From NCBI GenBank assembly GCA_051715425.1, contig JBPXJS010000038.1, positions 160,497 to 224,496 on the forward strand: a DNA stretch of 64,000 bases. The letters run 5' to 3'. Origin of the DNA: JAJTFA01 sp051715425. GTDB lineage: Bacteria > Bacteroidota > Bacteroidia > UKL13-3. The notes beneath the pieces are model-generated. The model did not search any database, was not told where the DNA came from, and saw only the letters and a list, made by a program, of their open reading frames with translations. Each line of letters starts with the position of its first letter. Position 1 is the stretch's first letter. The position numbers were made by a program, and so were the translations under genes. Positions 45,601 through 54,170 of the stretch are shown piece by piece.

Positions 45601-46073
45601 TTAGCACCCCATTGTTTTCCGGAGCATCTGCCAATAGCGGAGCCGACTCCATATTTACTTTAACCAATGCGGCTATTAAAAGTATTTTTAATGCTGAGGG
45701 CGTAAATCCGGGACAGTCTATAACAACAAGATGGATTGTAAAAGCTACAAGCGGATTGTATACCAGAACCTCTGCAGATACCTTTACCCTTATTCTTACC
45801 AATAATATGAATACATCAGTTGGTACGGTATTTAAAAACATCACGTTTCATATGTACCCTAATCCGGCCGATAAGCTAATAACTGTAGAGGCAGAAGAGA
45901 TGATAGAAGCTGTTTCCATAACAGATATGAGCGGGAAAGTGGTATTGCCTCCTGCAACCTTTGAGGGTAACAGCAAGATTAAAATAGAAACAAACTCCCT
46001 CGCCAAAGGACTTTATCTGCTACAGTTAAAAACGGCTACAGGCACTGGCGTAAAACGACTTATTATACAATAA
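42606..46073 (+). CDS. Large T9SS cargo protein with four Fn3-like repeats and OB-like domain
   Basis: About 1155 residues from the ATG at 42606; an upstream TTG at 42522 would add an implausible leader. Signal peptide MRSLHQLTFTFILCICLSLTAKGQ. Residues about 30-230 form a jelly-roll-like domain (GVSYFENFDALV). Four repeats of about 120 residues follow, each with SWxxPxxY, a conserved C-[IV]-Y-x-GD (replaced by AVFRGD in the fourth) and DSxYS. Next is an OB-fold-like DUF5689-type module (NKSVLLRGVVYGFN...QFLMRDATGGIQV...GDSIAASGVI), then a SusE-like Ig, then a type A sorting domain (FHMYPNPADKLITVEA...LAKGLYLLQL...KRLIIQ). Ends at a terminator. Function unknown; surface location likely. Confidence 0.92.
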   Translation: MRSLHQLTFTFILCICLSLTAKGQKIITQTGVSYFENFDALVSTGTSSVMPVGWLFFENGGSSTTTYAADIGSSTTGNTFSYGSASSSNRALGALASGTTQPIIGARFVNNTPSVITSVSINFTMEQWRAGGRTTADTSVFLYGINNGSLNGGSWTIDHNLTLQSKILGGSARALIGNDTANQRGYTYTITGLTINVNDTLYIKWADINAAGTDDGLAVDSFYITFNGSGIAPPPALSALSFTNTGQTSASISWNKPSGYVDSLFTTLVFVKTQSAIVQGTINMNATGYLADTNFSSSSSSRYQHDTAARCIYNGDGVSANISNLNMGTGYHVLGYVVRISDSAYSSATITNGATQSNITPPAPLATIGAGTKPLTPTRIDLAWIKNAYTDSIHTVIVFLKKGSAINIGVPSLHPASYVSDSLFNSTSSGRYQHDTAARCIYKGDGADVYVDGLDPSSTYYAAAFVVRDADSSWSNAVTGSFATPGLPPSPVTNLTFTGTQVTASLISWTLPAGYSQALTNVVVFAKADSAIQGNTPVKNYTSYTANGVFGIGSTLETDNQAYCVYNGDLSSFTMSGLISSKKYYLKAYVVKQSDSLYSTADTLGFFQHYAPPLAVSSVSMAGINTTGAKISWTKPASYKNNGYTTLVFVKADQAVNNGTPVKSVIRYNASASFGSGTKLETDSLAFAVFRGDTNFVNISNLNNTKTYHISIWVVEDFDSVYSFNAAGSGSSLPPPQHYPIGTVNTVNPVTGVPDSLNKSVLLRGVVYGFNQRFTGLQFLMRDATGGIQVLSTTKNFGYNNVLEGDSIAASGVISHSRGQIQLTTLDTVILVARGKAIKNAVVVNTLNENTENDLVRLNMVKFVTPPAGNNWPTNNTNIRVIKTGTFDTLTIRIISTSAIAGTPLPGSSVFSIVGMGAQTSTSTSVPFAFDGYYIIPRTASDIIPFDSLQAFALNRPLQNTTISVDTGSITFNWQHAIPASGVANPTYTWLLDSARGNFSTPLFSGASANSGADSIFTLTNAAIKSIFNAEGVNPGQSITTRWIVKATSGLYTRTSADTFTLILTNNMNTSVGTVFKNITFHMYPNPADKLITVEAEEMIEAVSITDMSGKVVLPPATFEGNSKIKIETNSLAKGLYLLQLKTATGTGVKRLIIQ

Positions 46074-46092
46074 ATAACAAGCTATTGAAAAG

Positions 46093-46124
46093 AGGCGGGC
46101 AGGCTTAACTGACCCGCCTTTTTT
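46093..46124 (+). terminator. Terminator after the Fn3-repeat T9SS gene
   Basis: Stem AGGCGGG / CCCGCCT with a 13-base loop and a following T-run. Confidence 0.75.
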
Positions 46125-46202
46125 ACTGCCTTTTCATAAAAATGGATAAGGGGTTTTTAAGATGTGGTGATTTTGTTATTATTGTTGACCTAATAGCCCA
46201 AG

Positions 46203-47882
46203 ATGAAAAAGACAATTACCGGACTCAGTTTACTTATATCAGGTTTTTACACGTACGCTCAGCAGGGCGCTGAAACAACTGAAAAAGGACAATTCTCCGG
46301 AAACTTTCAAATGAATACCCAGTTTTATCAGCGCGATGATAAAATCGGAGCCAGCACCACCCAATATTTAAGAGAAAAATCGTCAACCGAGGGTTGGCTA
46401 TACATGAACTATAAGCTGAAAGGTTTTAATGTTACCCTCAGGTACGATATGTTTAATAACTCTCCACTTTTTAACCCGCAGCAGGCATATACCAATCAGG
46501 GATTAGGATACTGGGAGATTTCAAAAGAAATAGACAAGTTTACCATTACTGCCGGATACTTTTACGACCAGTTTGGTACAGGTATGATTTTTCGCTCTTA
46601 TGAAGACCGTACTATTGGTATTGACTTTGCCGTACAAGGTTTACGGATTGTTTATGACCCTACCGAAAACACAAGGATAAAAGCATTTACCGGGAGGCAA
46701 AAGTTCAGGTTTGAAACAAGGGAACCGGTAATAAAAGGAATTAATATAGAACACCGCATTCCGGTAAATGACAACCTGAATACGAGTATTGGGGCTTCGG
46801 TGGTAAATCGCACACTGGATCAAAACACCATGAGCCAGATTGCCAATACCATTAACAGTTATGCTATTGAAAAAAGGTTTAACCCAACTTACAATGTGTA
46901 TGCGTGGAATCTTTACAATACGCTGAACTATAAAAAATTCTCCCTTTATCTGGAGTACTGCAATAAAACACCGGAAGCCATACTTGATTACTCCAATACC
47001 CTGATAAAAAAAGGAGGAAATGTATATTACGGAAGTTTATCATTTGCCACAAAAGGTATAGGAATTAATGCCCAGTTCAGGCGGATTGAAACATTCCCTT
47101 TAAGGGTAAACCCGCTGGAAATACAACCATTTCCAAACAGTGCAGTTATTAACTATGCACCGGCATTAACCCGCCAAAACACTTACAGGCTGCTTGCCCG
47201 CTACAATGCCGTAGTACAGGAGCTTGGAGAAAATGTGGCTCAGTTGGAAGTAACCTTAAAGCCGAACAAAAAAACACAAATTAATATCAATACCTCTGCC
47301 GTGAACAGATTAAGCGGAATTGACTTTGGAGGAGGAATGCCTGAATTAAAATGGGATTCAACAACCAAACTTTTTAGTGAGGTATATATTGATGCATCAT
47401 ACAAGTTTACCAAGGAATTTAAAATGATGGCCGGATTACAACTCATCGGTTATAATCAGGTATTGTTTGAAGGAAAACCACAGGAAAAAGCACCTTATGT
47501 AAACGCAATTACCCCTTTTGGAGAATTTAGTTACCGTTTTACCCCCCTTAGATCTGCAAGGCTTGAATGGCAATATATGCATACCAGCCAGGATCTTGGT
47601 AAGTTTGTGAATGCCCTGGTGGAGTTTAATATTGCCCCTCACTGGTCGTTTGCAGCGGGTGATCTGGTGAATATTGAGCATGGTACCGTAAACAAGCCGG
47701 AACCGGGAGAAACATTTGAGTACATTCACTACTATAACTTTTTTGCAGCTTATACTTACAAAACCACCCGCCTTACAGCCGCATTTTTAAAACAACCTCA
47801 GGGTGTAAACTGCACCGGTGGGGTTTGTCGCGTGGAGCCGGCATTTAGCGGTGGGCGCATCACTTTAACTACAAATTTTTAA
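46203..47882 (+). CDS. DUF6029 family outer-membrane beta-barrel protein
   Basis: 559 residues with signal peptide MKKTITGLSLLISGFYTYAQ and a C-terminal aromatic-ended strand (RITLTTNF) typical of outer-membrane barrels. The whole protein is alternating polar/hydrophobic beta strands rich in Tyr, Asn and Phe (for example AGYFYDQFGTGMIFRSYEDRTIGIDFAVQGLRIVYDP). This fits the DUF6029 family. It is 9 bases upstream of an Omp28-related lipoprotein, a pairing that recurs in the phylum, so both may form one surface complex. Role unknown. Confidence 0.85.
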   Translation: MKKTITGLSLLISGFYTYAQQGAETTEKGQFSGNFQMNTQFYQRDDKIGASTTQYLREKSSTEGWLYMNYKLKGFNVTLRYDMFNNSPLFNPQQAYTNQGLGYWEISKEIDKFTITAGYFYDQFGTGMIFRSYEDRTIGIDFAVQGLRIVYDPTENTRIKAFTGRQKFRFETREPVIKGINIEHRIPVNDNLNTSIGASVVNRTLDQNTMSQIANTINSYAIEKRFNPTYNVYAWNLYNTLNYKKFSLYLEYCNKTPEAILDYSNTLIKKGGNVYYGSLSFATKGIGINAQFRRIETFPLRVNPLEIQPFPNSAVINYAPALTRQNTYRLLARYNAVVQELGENVAQLEVTLKPNKKTQININTSAVNRLSGIDFGGGMPELKWDSTTKLFSEVYIDASYKFTKEFKMMAGLQLIGYNQVLFEGKPQEKAPYVNAITPFGEFSYRFTPLRSARLEWQYMHTSQDLGKFVNALVEFNIAPHWSFAAGDLVNIEHGTVNKPEPGETFEYIHYYNFFAAYTYKTTRLTAAFLKQPQGVNCTGGVCRVEPAFSGGRITLTTNF

Positions 47883-47891
47883 CTTTGTACC

Positions 47892-48839
47892 ATGAAAGCA
47901 TTTAAACCAGTAAGTTTATTCTTTGTGATAATAAGCATAATGCTTGTTGCCGGATGCGAAGAAGAGCCGCCATTTATTGACTACAACCCGCCCAAGGTGG
48001 CCTTCGACACATCGTATATAGATAACTCGGTGGTAACACCACAAAGAAAGGTAACCCTGCTTGAAGATGTTTCCGGAGTAAGATGCCCCAATTGCCCTGA
48101 CGCTACAAAAATTGCAAAAGAGGTTCGCAACAATTTAAACGGCAGGTTAAATATAGTGGTTATACACCCCAATATTGGATCATTGGGAAGTTTTGTAAAT
48201 CCGGTATCAAGCCCCAAGAGCAAACAGGATTACCGCACCAATGCTGGTAAATCCATTTGTGAGCAAATCATTGGAATCCCTAATTCTTTGCCACGCGGAT
48301 GTGTTGATCGGGTAAAGTTTACAGATATGTCGGAGATATTAATTGACAGAACAGTGTGGGCATCGAAGGCTACGGAAAGAGACGCACTTACTTCTCCTGT
48401 AAATATAGAATTAACCCAAATTCCAAGTCCCGATAATCAGATTATAATTGATATTAAAATCAGGTATACACAGGAGCAAACCGATACCAATTATTTAAGC
48501 ATTATGCTTCTTGAAGACAGTATTATTGACGTGCAGGAATATCAGGAAACAATAGGTGGAAATACGGTAACCAAATTTGATGAAGCGTATACACATAACC
48601 ATGTATTAAGAGACATGTTTACCCTTTATACAGGAGATGTGTTAAACAAGACAGGTGTTAGTCTTATTTCCGGACGTGTGATCCAGAAGAGATATATCTA
48701 CAATATTCCGGCTCCCGACCTTACCAAAACCTATCCTGTAATTATTAAAAAGGCTAATACCAAAGCACTTGCTTTTGTACATAAAAACTCCGGCAGCAGC
48801 AAAGAGGTATTGCAATCACATGAAATTGATCTTGATTAA
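47892..48839 (+). CDS. Omp28-related lipoprotein
   Basis: 315 residues. Signal and lipobox MKAFKPVSLFFVIISIMLVAGCEEEPPFIDY; the acidic EEE after the Cys may act as a surface-export signal. The Omp28-type thioredoxin-like domain starts KVTLLEDVSGVRCPNCPDATKIAKEVRNNL, with a CPNC pair in the redox position. It is the smaller, lipid-anchored relative of the T9SS Omp28-like protein at 18432-20393. Sits 9 bases after DUF6029 and 21 bases before DUF1684, so the three are probably one operon. Confidence 0.88.
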   Translation: MKAFKPVSLFFVIISIMLVAGCEEEPPFIDYNPPKVAFDTSYIDNSVVTPQRKVTLLEDVSGVRCPNCPDATKIAKEVRNNLNGRLNIVVIHPNIGSLGSFVNPVSSPKSKQDYRTNAGKSICEQIIGIPNSLPRGCVDRVKFTDMSEILIDRTVWASKATERDALTSPVNIELTQIPSPDNQIIIDIKIRYTQEQTDTNYLSIMLLEDSIIDVQEYQETIGGNTVTKFDEAYTHNHVLRDMFTLYTGDVLNKTGVSLISGRVIQKRYIYNIPAPDLTKTYPVIIKKANTKALAFVHKNSGSSKEVLQSHEIDLD

Positions 48840-48860
48840 GGAAAATACCGTTGCGGGCTT

Positions 48861-49460
48861 ATGAGAAAGTTATTTGGTATTTATCTCCTATTGTTGTCAA
48901 TTTCATACTGTAGCCTTAAATCTGATTACGTAAACCAAACAGAGCAAAAACACAACAGGCAGCTCGCTTCCTTGCTTGATCCAGGGTCGTCACCCCTAAA
49001 TGCAGCAGAAATAAAGCAGTTTAAAGGAATTACCCATTTCCCCGTTAGCGAGTTGTATAAGGTGGAAGCCGTTATTAACTGGCTGCCCTCGGGAACACCA
49101 TTTGATATGGCGCACACAGGAGGCGATATCAGGCCTTATATGAAAGTGGCCGAACTTCATTTTAATATGGATGGCAAACCCTTTTCTCTGATGGCCTACC
49201 AAACAGAAAAGATGCGCACACAACGCACCCTGTTTGTTCCGTTTGCCGATATTACCAACGGCAGCGAAACGTATGGCGGAGGCAGATACCTCGATATTTC
49301 ATATGCACCCAACGCCTCAAAAACAGAAATAGATTTTAATCTGGCTTATTATCCATACTGCGCGTATTCCCATAGATACTCCTGTCCGGTGGTTCCCTCA
49401 GAAAACAGCCTTTCCGTAAATATCCGTGCCGGAGAAAAGGATAAGACTCAGAAGCTATAG
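48861..49460 (+). CDS. DUF1684 domain protein
   Basis: 199 residues with a hydrophobic N-terminus (MRKLFGIYLLLLSISYCSLK), possibly a lipoprotein signal with Cys at 17. The core has the DUF1684 hallmarks: AYQTEKMRTQRTLFVPFADITNGSETYGGGRYLDI and FNLAYYPYCAYSHRYSCPVVPSENSL. The family has no assigned function; conserved Tyr-x-Tyr-Cys suggests a small globular periplasmic protein. Its last 13 bases overlap the convergent PagL-like gene. Confidence 0.88.
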   Translation: MRKLFGIYLLLLSISYCSLKSDYVNQTEQKHNRQLASLLDPGSSPLNAAEIKQFKGITHFPVSELYKVEAVINWLPSGTPFDMAHTGGDIRPYMKVAELHFNMDGKPFSLMAYQTEKMRTQRTLFVPFADITNGSETYGGGRYLDISYAPNASKTEIDFNLAYYPYCAYSHRYSCPVVPSENSLSVNIRAGEKDKTQKL

Positions 49461-50533
49461 GTAAACCTGAAATCCATAAAATTGGCCACCTGACGGTGCG
49501 CAAGTATATTAATGCCTGCTCCAATATGGTTATTAAAACGGTACAATAAACCATACCGCTGATACACCGGATCAAAATAGGAGCTTGGATTAAATAGGTA
49601 AAGCCCTAACTGCTGACTGAAAATAATTTTTCCCATTAAAAACTCGTGACCAAACAATAAGCCGACCCTCTGGCTACTGGTATGGCTGTTTCCGTTGCGT
49701 TTTAATTTTTCTGCCAGTGACATATCTATATTCCATTCTCCACCCAAAGTGAGGGCATTAAATACTCCGGTTTGTTTACTCAGGTTTAATCCCCCACCCC
49801 AGATCATCCATCTTTCTTTTTCTCCTGCCTGCACCGTTTTACTGCTCCAAAACGCATACATATCAACCCTTGGTGCTTTGCCTTTATAATCCATATAACG
49901 CGTTTTTTTTCTGGCAGGATAAACAACAGGATGCAATGCATAATCAAATCCGGCAGAAGCGGTAGGCCAGTTAATACCTTTATTGGGATCCTTAATACCT
50001 CCATTGGAAATATGATTGTAATGTATATAAGTGCTTATGTTTAACCGCGGGGTAAGCCTGATATTTGCGCCAATTCCTAAAGAAACAAATCCACTTACGG
50101 AAAGGCTGTATGACATATTTGCTGGATTGTTTTGTGCATGATAGGGATTGGTGAGGTAAGATAAACCGGCAGCCGCTTTTATTGCCATATTTACCCGATT
50201 GGAATAAGAAAAATAAGGTTCAATAAAAGTGGCCGCTGTAAATCCATGTCCGAGAATGGCATTATCGAAATTAAAGTACTGAAGAAAAAAACCTGTGCGG
50301 GGATAACAATAACAAGTGTTCCAGGTTTTCTCATCTGTAAGTTGCCAGTTTAAATCCACTTGCAACCCGAAAGGGTAAGATCCTTTGGTATTCTGAACGG
50401 CTTCACTATGCGCAAAAATAAATCCCTTATGCGCGGTTAATCCATAGCTGAACAAACGCAACTGTGAAGTATCCTGTTGCGCATGGGCAATGAGGTGAAA
50501 GAAAACGAATACAAAACAAAAAATTGGCTTCAT
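49448..50533 (-). CDS. Acyloxyacyl hydrolase / PagL-like lipid A deacylase
   Basis: 361 residues with signal peptide MKPIFCFVFVFFHLIAHAQ. The C-terminal barrel shows the PagL signature: ISTYIHYNHISNGGIKDPNKGINWPTASAGFDY, where the His and Ser of HISN form the catalytic pair in PagL-type enzymes, which remove the 3-O acyl chain of lipid A in the outer membrane. The protein is longer than Pseudomonas PagL (about 170) because of the extra barrel at both ends, as usual in Bacteroidota. Activity inferred from the motif. Confidence 0.85.
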   Translation of the reverse strand: MKPIFCFVFVFFHLIAHAQQDTSQLRLFSYGLTAHKGFIFAHSEAVQNTKGSYPFGLQVDLNWQLTDEKTWNTCYCYPRTGFFLQYFNFDNAILGHGFTAATFIEPYFSYSNRVNMAIKAAAGLSYLTNPYHAQNNPANMSYSLSVSGFVSLGIGANIRLTPRLNISTYIHYNHISNGGIKDPNKGINWPTASAGFDYALHPVVYPARKKTRYMDYKGKAPRVDMYAFWSSKTVQAGEKERWMIWGGGLNLSKQTGVFNALTLGGEWNIDMSLAEKLKRNGNSHTSSQRVGLLFGHEFLMGKIIFSQQLGLYLFNPSSYFDPVYQRYGLLYRFNNHIGAGINILAHRQVANFMDFRFTYSF

Positions 50534-50603
50534 ACAACTTATGATTACAAAAAAAAGACTTTATAAGTAGAGTTCTTTAATTATTCATTTAATCCCTACT
50601 ATT

Positions 50604-52634
50604 ATGAAGCACCTCATTCTTTTCAGTGTGCTGCTGATATTATTCAGCTCCCCACTCCTCCGCGCGCAGGAAATCAAATCCACCAAAGGCGAAATCCGGG
50701 GGAAAGTAATTGACTCAAAAACAAAAAAACCAATCGATTATGCCAGTTTAACACTGCTGAAGAATGACCTTGTAATAGCCACATCATTTTCTGACGATAG
50801 CGGTTTATATGTATTTAAGAATATAGATAGCGGAGCATACAGCCTTCGCTGCACCAACTTTAGCTACGTTCCTTTGCTTGTGAAAACAATAGAAATTAAA
50901 GCCGACCAAATAACCGTCCTGAATCTTTCTATGAAGGCAACCACAACTATGGTTCTTAATGAGGTAGTAATTATTAATAAAAGAATGATAGTTGATCCTG
51001 ATGGGAAAGCTGGTTCTACAAAAACATCAAAAGAAATAATGGCATTACCACAGCGCAGTCCAAACATGGTAGCTAATACAGTTGCCGGAGTGGATTCCCG
51101 CTCTGGTAAAAGACCCAACTTCCGTGGAGCAAGGATAAACGGAACCGCATATTATATTGATGGGGTAAGGGTTGCAGGCAATGGAAATACCCAGGTATCG
51201 GCACCGGTAACCGTACCCAATAATGAAACATACCTGCCTATTAGTGAAAATAAATTTAAGTCGGTAAAGCAGGAGCCTCTTTCCACATTTTCTGTTGATG
51301 TTGACAAAGCAAGTTATGCCATTGTGAGGCGTTACCTGAACGATAATTTGTTGCCACCAGCTGATGCGGTAAGGATAGAAGAGATGATTAATTATTTTCC
51401 ATACAATATGGTGCAAACTTCTTCAGAGCATCCCATTGTACTTAAATCAGAAGTGTGCGAATCGCCATGGAACAAAAAAAGGAAACTGGTACATATTACC
51501 CTCAAGGCCCCGGAAATAAAAATGAGTGAGGCTCCACCAGCCAATATTGTTTTTCTTATTGATGTTTCAGGATCTATGGAATCAACAGATAAGCTATATT
51601 TACTGAAAGACTGCCTTCGCCTGTTGGTTGATCAATTAAGGGCACAGGATAAAATATCTATAGTAGTATATGCCGGAACCGAAGGGCTGGTGCTTGAAGC
51701 AACAAGTGGCCGAAACAAAGAAGATATCAAACACGCCATTGATAAGATGAGTGCAGGTGGATCAACAGCAGGTGGTGCCGGAATAGAACTGGCTTATAAA
51801 ATGGCGGTAAAACATTTTATTAAAGACGGAAACAACAGGGTAATACTTGCCACAGATGGTGATTTTAATGTTGGTATTACTGACAGGAACGAGTTACAAA
51901 AACTTATTGAAGAAAAACGCAACACAGGTGTTTTTCTAAGTGTGCTTGGTTTTGGAACTGGTAACCTGAAAGATGCCATCATGGAAACACTTGCCGATAA
52001 AGGAAATGGCAACTATAATTATATTGATAATTTACTTGAAGGTAAAAAAGTGCTGGTAAAAGAAGCCGGCTCTACTTTGGTTACCGTGGCAAAGGATGTT
52101 AAAATTCAAATTGAGTTTAACCCGGCCTATGTAAAATCTTACAGGCTGATAGGATATGAAAACCGGATGCTGAACAAAGAAGATTTTAACGATGATAAAA
52201 AAGATGCCGGAGAGATTGGTGCCGGACATACCGTAACTGCTATTTATGAGTTGATAACAGATGAAGAAGAAACAGAACCTGCAAAAATTGATGACCTGAA
52301 GTACCAGCAAACTGTGGCTGTATCTGCTTCGGCTTCTAAGGAGATGATGACCATAAAGGTGCGGTATAAAAAACCGAATGAAGATAAAAGCACCCGTTTT
52401 GATATTCCGGTTTTCGATTCAGAAACCACATTTAAGGATGCTTCCTCAGAGATCAGATTTGCTGTTTGTGTTGCCATGTTTGCAATGAAACTGAGAAAAT
52501 CGGAACATGCCGGAAAAATTACTTATGAGGAAATTATTGAAACCGGCAAAAGTGCCAAAGGAGAAGATCCTGATGGATACAGGAGCGAATTTCTGAGACT
52601 GGTAGAAACAGCACAACTGCTTGCCTCAAAATAA
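50604..52634 (+). CDS. VWA (YfbK-type) protein with TonB-receptor-like N-terminal domains
   Basis: 676 residues. Signal peptide MKHLILFSVLLILFSSPLLRAQ; a carboxypeptidase-regulatory-like beta-sandwich (KGEIRGKVIDSKTKKPIDYASLTLL, about 28-115); a segment like the plug of TonB receptors (LPQRSPNMVANTVAGVDSRSGKRPNFRGARINGTAYYIDGVRV, about 147-195); a YfbK-type N-terminal domain with TFSVDVDKASYA; a VWA domain with an intact MIDAS motif DVSGSMES (about 323); and a DUF3520-type end. Such proteins are predicted to be periplasmic or surface and bind partners through the metal site. There is no barrel, so it is not a receptor. Role unknown. Confidence 0.92.
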   Translation: MKHLILFSVLLILFSSPLLRAQEIKSTKGEIRGKVIDSKTKKPIDYASLTLLKNDLVIATSFSDDSGLYVFKNIDSGAYSLRCTNFSYVPLLVKTIEIKADQITVLNLSMKATTTMVLNEVVIINKRMIVDPDGKAGSTKTSKEIMALPQRSPNMVANTVAGVDSRSGKRPNFRGARINGTAYYIDGVRVAGNGNTQVSAPVTVPNNETYLPISENKFKSVKQEPLSTFSVDVDKASYAIVRRYLNDNLLPPADAVRIEEMINYFPYNMVQTSSEHPIVLKSEVCESPWNKKRKLVHITLKAPEIKMSEAPPANIVFLIDVSGSMESTDKLYLLKDCLRLLVDQLRAQDKISIVVYAGTEGLVLEATSGRNKEDIKHAIDKMSAGGSTAGGAGIELAYKMAVKHFIKDGNNRVILATDGDFNVGITDRNELQKLIEEKRNTGVFLSVLGFGTGNLKDAIMETLADKGNGNYNYIDNLLEGKKVLVKEAGSTLVTVAKDVKIQIEFNPAYVKSYRLIGYENRMLNKEDFNDDKKDAGEIGAGHTVTAIYELITDEEETEPAKIDDLKYQQTVAVSASASKEMMTIKVRYKKPNEDKSTRFDIPVFDSETTFKDASSEIRFAVCVAMFAMKLRKSEHAGKITYEEIIETGKSAKGEDPDGYRSEFLRLVETAQLLASK

Positions 52635-52641
52635 AACCGTA

Positions 52642-53988
52642 TTATTTCTTTTTGATTAAATAATAAACCGGAATACCTGCCAATACAATTCCTAAACCCG
52701 GGTAGGTATAATCCGGTTTATATATTAACAGGTTTACGCAAATAAATAATGCCGCACCAATGTATATAGCCGGTAAAACAGGATAACCCCAAACTTTATA
52801 TGGCCTCTCTGTTTGAGGTTCTTTAATACGCAGAATATATACTCCTGCTACAGTGAGTACATAAAAAATTAATACAGCAAATACCACATAATCCAGCAGG
52901 TCGTTGTAAGAGCCGCTTAGGGTAAGCAGGCATGTCCATACCGCCTGAATGATAAGGGCAAAACGGGGTGATTGGTGACTGTTTAAGGTTGCAGCACTTT
53001 TAAAAAACAACCCGTCAAGTGCCATGGCATAATAAACCCTTGCACCAGATAAAGTAAGGCCATTAATACATCCGAAAGTGGAAATCATAATAAAAGCTGC
53101 CATCAAAAACATCCCCGTTTCTCCGAAAACAGTTTTTAACAGCAATGTTCCCACACGGTCTGAAGGTGCCGTTTGGATAGCATCAAAGGGTAAAGCTGAT
53201 ATATAAATCCAGTTGATAAAAACGTATAAAATAGAAACGCAAAGTGTTCCGATAAGCAGAGATAATGGCAGATTTCTATGTGGCCTGTCAATCTCTCCTC
53301 CGGTGAACGTTACATTATTCCATGCATCGGATGAAAATATTGAACCTACCATAGCGGCACAAAAGAGGCCAATATATGAATAGCTTCCCACCTGATCAGG
53401 TAACGACCAGTTTACAGGAGCCGGATTTGACGTTAAAACAAAATAAAGTCCGGAAATGATAAGAAAAACAATGGCGCCTATTTTTGTGAAAGTAAACACA
53501 TTTTGTAACAGTGCTCCATTTTTAACATTGGAGAAGTTAAACACGGTTAATACCCAAACAACCGTAACGGCCAAAACCTGTTGGGTTTGTATGGCAACAA
53601 AGCCCAAATCTAAAACTATATTTTTATCCGATATGGCAGGTAAAAACACACCGGTAAATTTTGCAAATGCAACTGCTACTGCCGCAATGGTACCGGTTTG
53701 TATTACCGTAAAGAGGGTCCACCCATATAAAAAGCCAAATAGTTTGTTGTATGCTTTCTGAAGGTAAACATACTGTCCTCCTGCTTTCGGCATCATTGCG
53801 GCCAGTTCTCCGTAACTTAATGCAGCCATCAGGGTGATGAGGGCAGTAACCACCCAAGCCAGCAGCAGCATAACCGGAGAACCCAAATCACGGCTCATGG
53901 GAGAAGGAACCAAAAAAATACCAGAGCCAATCATGCTGCCAATAATAAGCATCACACAATCGAGCAGGCTAAGTTTTTTGGGTAACAT
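52642..53988 (-). CDS. APC family amino acid permease
   Basis: 448 residues, about 12 membrane segments. N-terminal LSLLDCVMLIIGSMIGSGIFLVPSPM is the APC substrate-binding first helix; further motifs are GELAAMMPKAGGQYVYLQKAYNKLFGFLYGW and FSSDAWNNVTFTGGEIDRPHRNLPLSLLIG. Looks like the LAT-type amino acid exchanger/permease group. Last gene of a six-gene minus-strand run; it starts 7 bases after a 57-residue gene. Confidence 0.93.
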   Translation of the reverse strand: MLPKKLSLLDCVMLIIGSMIGSGIFLVPSPMSRDLGSPVMLLLAWVVTALITLMAALSYGELAAMMPKAGGQYVYLQKAYNKLFGFLYGWTLFTVIQTGTIAAVAVAFAKFTGVFLPAISDKNIVLDLGFVAIQTQQVLAVTVVWVLTVFNFSNVKNGALLQNVFTFTKIGAIVFLIISGLYFVLTSNPAPVNWSLPDQVGSYSYIGLFCAAMVGSIFSSDAWNNVTFTGGEIDRPHRNLPLSLLIGTLCVSILYVFINWIYISALPFDAIQTAPSDRVGTLLLKTVFGETGMFLMAAFIMISTFGCINGLTLSGARVYYAMALDGLFFKSAATLNSHQSPRFALIIQAVWTCLLTLSGSYNDLLDYVVFAVLIFYVLTVAGVYILRIKEPQTERPYKVWGYPVLPAIYIGAALFICVNLLIYKPDYTYPGLGIVLAGIPVYYLIKKK

Positions 53989-53995
53989 GGTTTGA

Positions 53996-54169
53996 TTATT
54001 TAAGGCCTCGTTTTTTCTGAATATAAAACACTATCCCGAAAATCAATGCTAAAATAAAATAGAGGTATCCTTTATCTCTAATGACGTGCTCAAAAATACT
54101 GATATAGATACCGGTTAATAATGATGAAATTGCTAAGACCAGCCAGTTGTAAAAAATAATTTTTTTCAC
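53996..54169 (-). CDS. Small two-TM membrane protein (57 residues, GTG start)
   Basis: A short open frame reading VKKIIFYNWLVLAISSLLTG and ending IQKKRGLK. It begins with GTG at 54169, one base after the lptC stop, and ends 7 bases before the permease ATG. Two hydrophobic helices (about residues 7-25 and 35-50) and positive ends fit a membrane protein. Its tight spacing within the operon and clean frame argue for a real gene. Not recognised as a named family. Confidence 0.65.
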   Translation of the reverse strand: MKKIIFYNWLVLAISSLLTGIYISIFEHVIRDKGYLYFILALIFGIVFYIQKKRGLK

Positions 54170-54170
54170 G

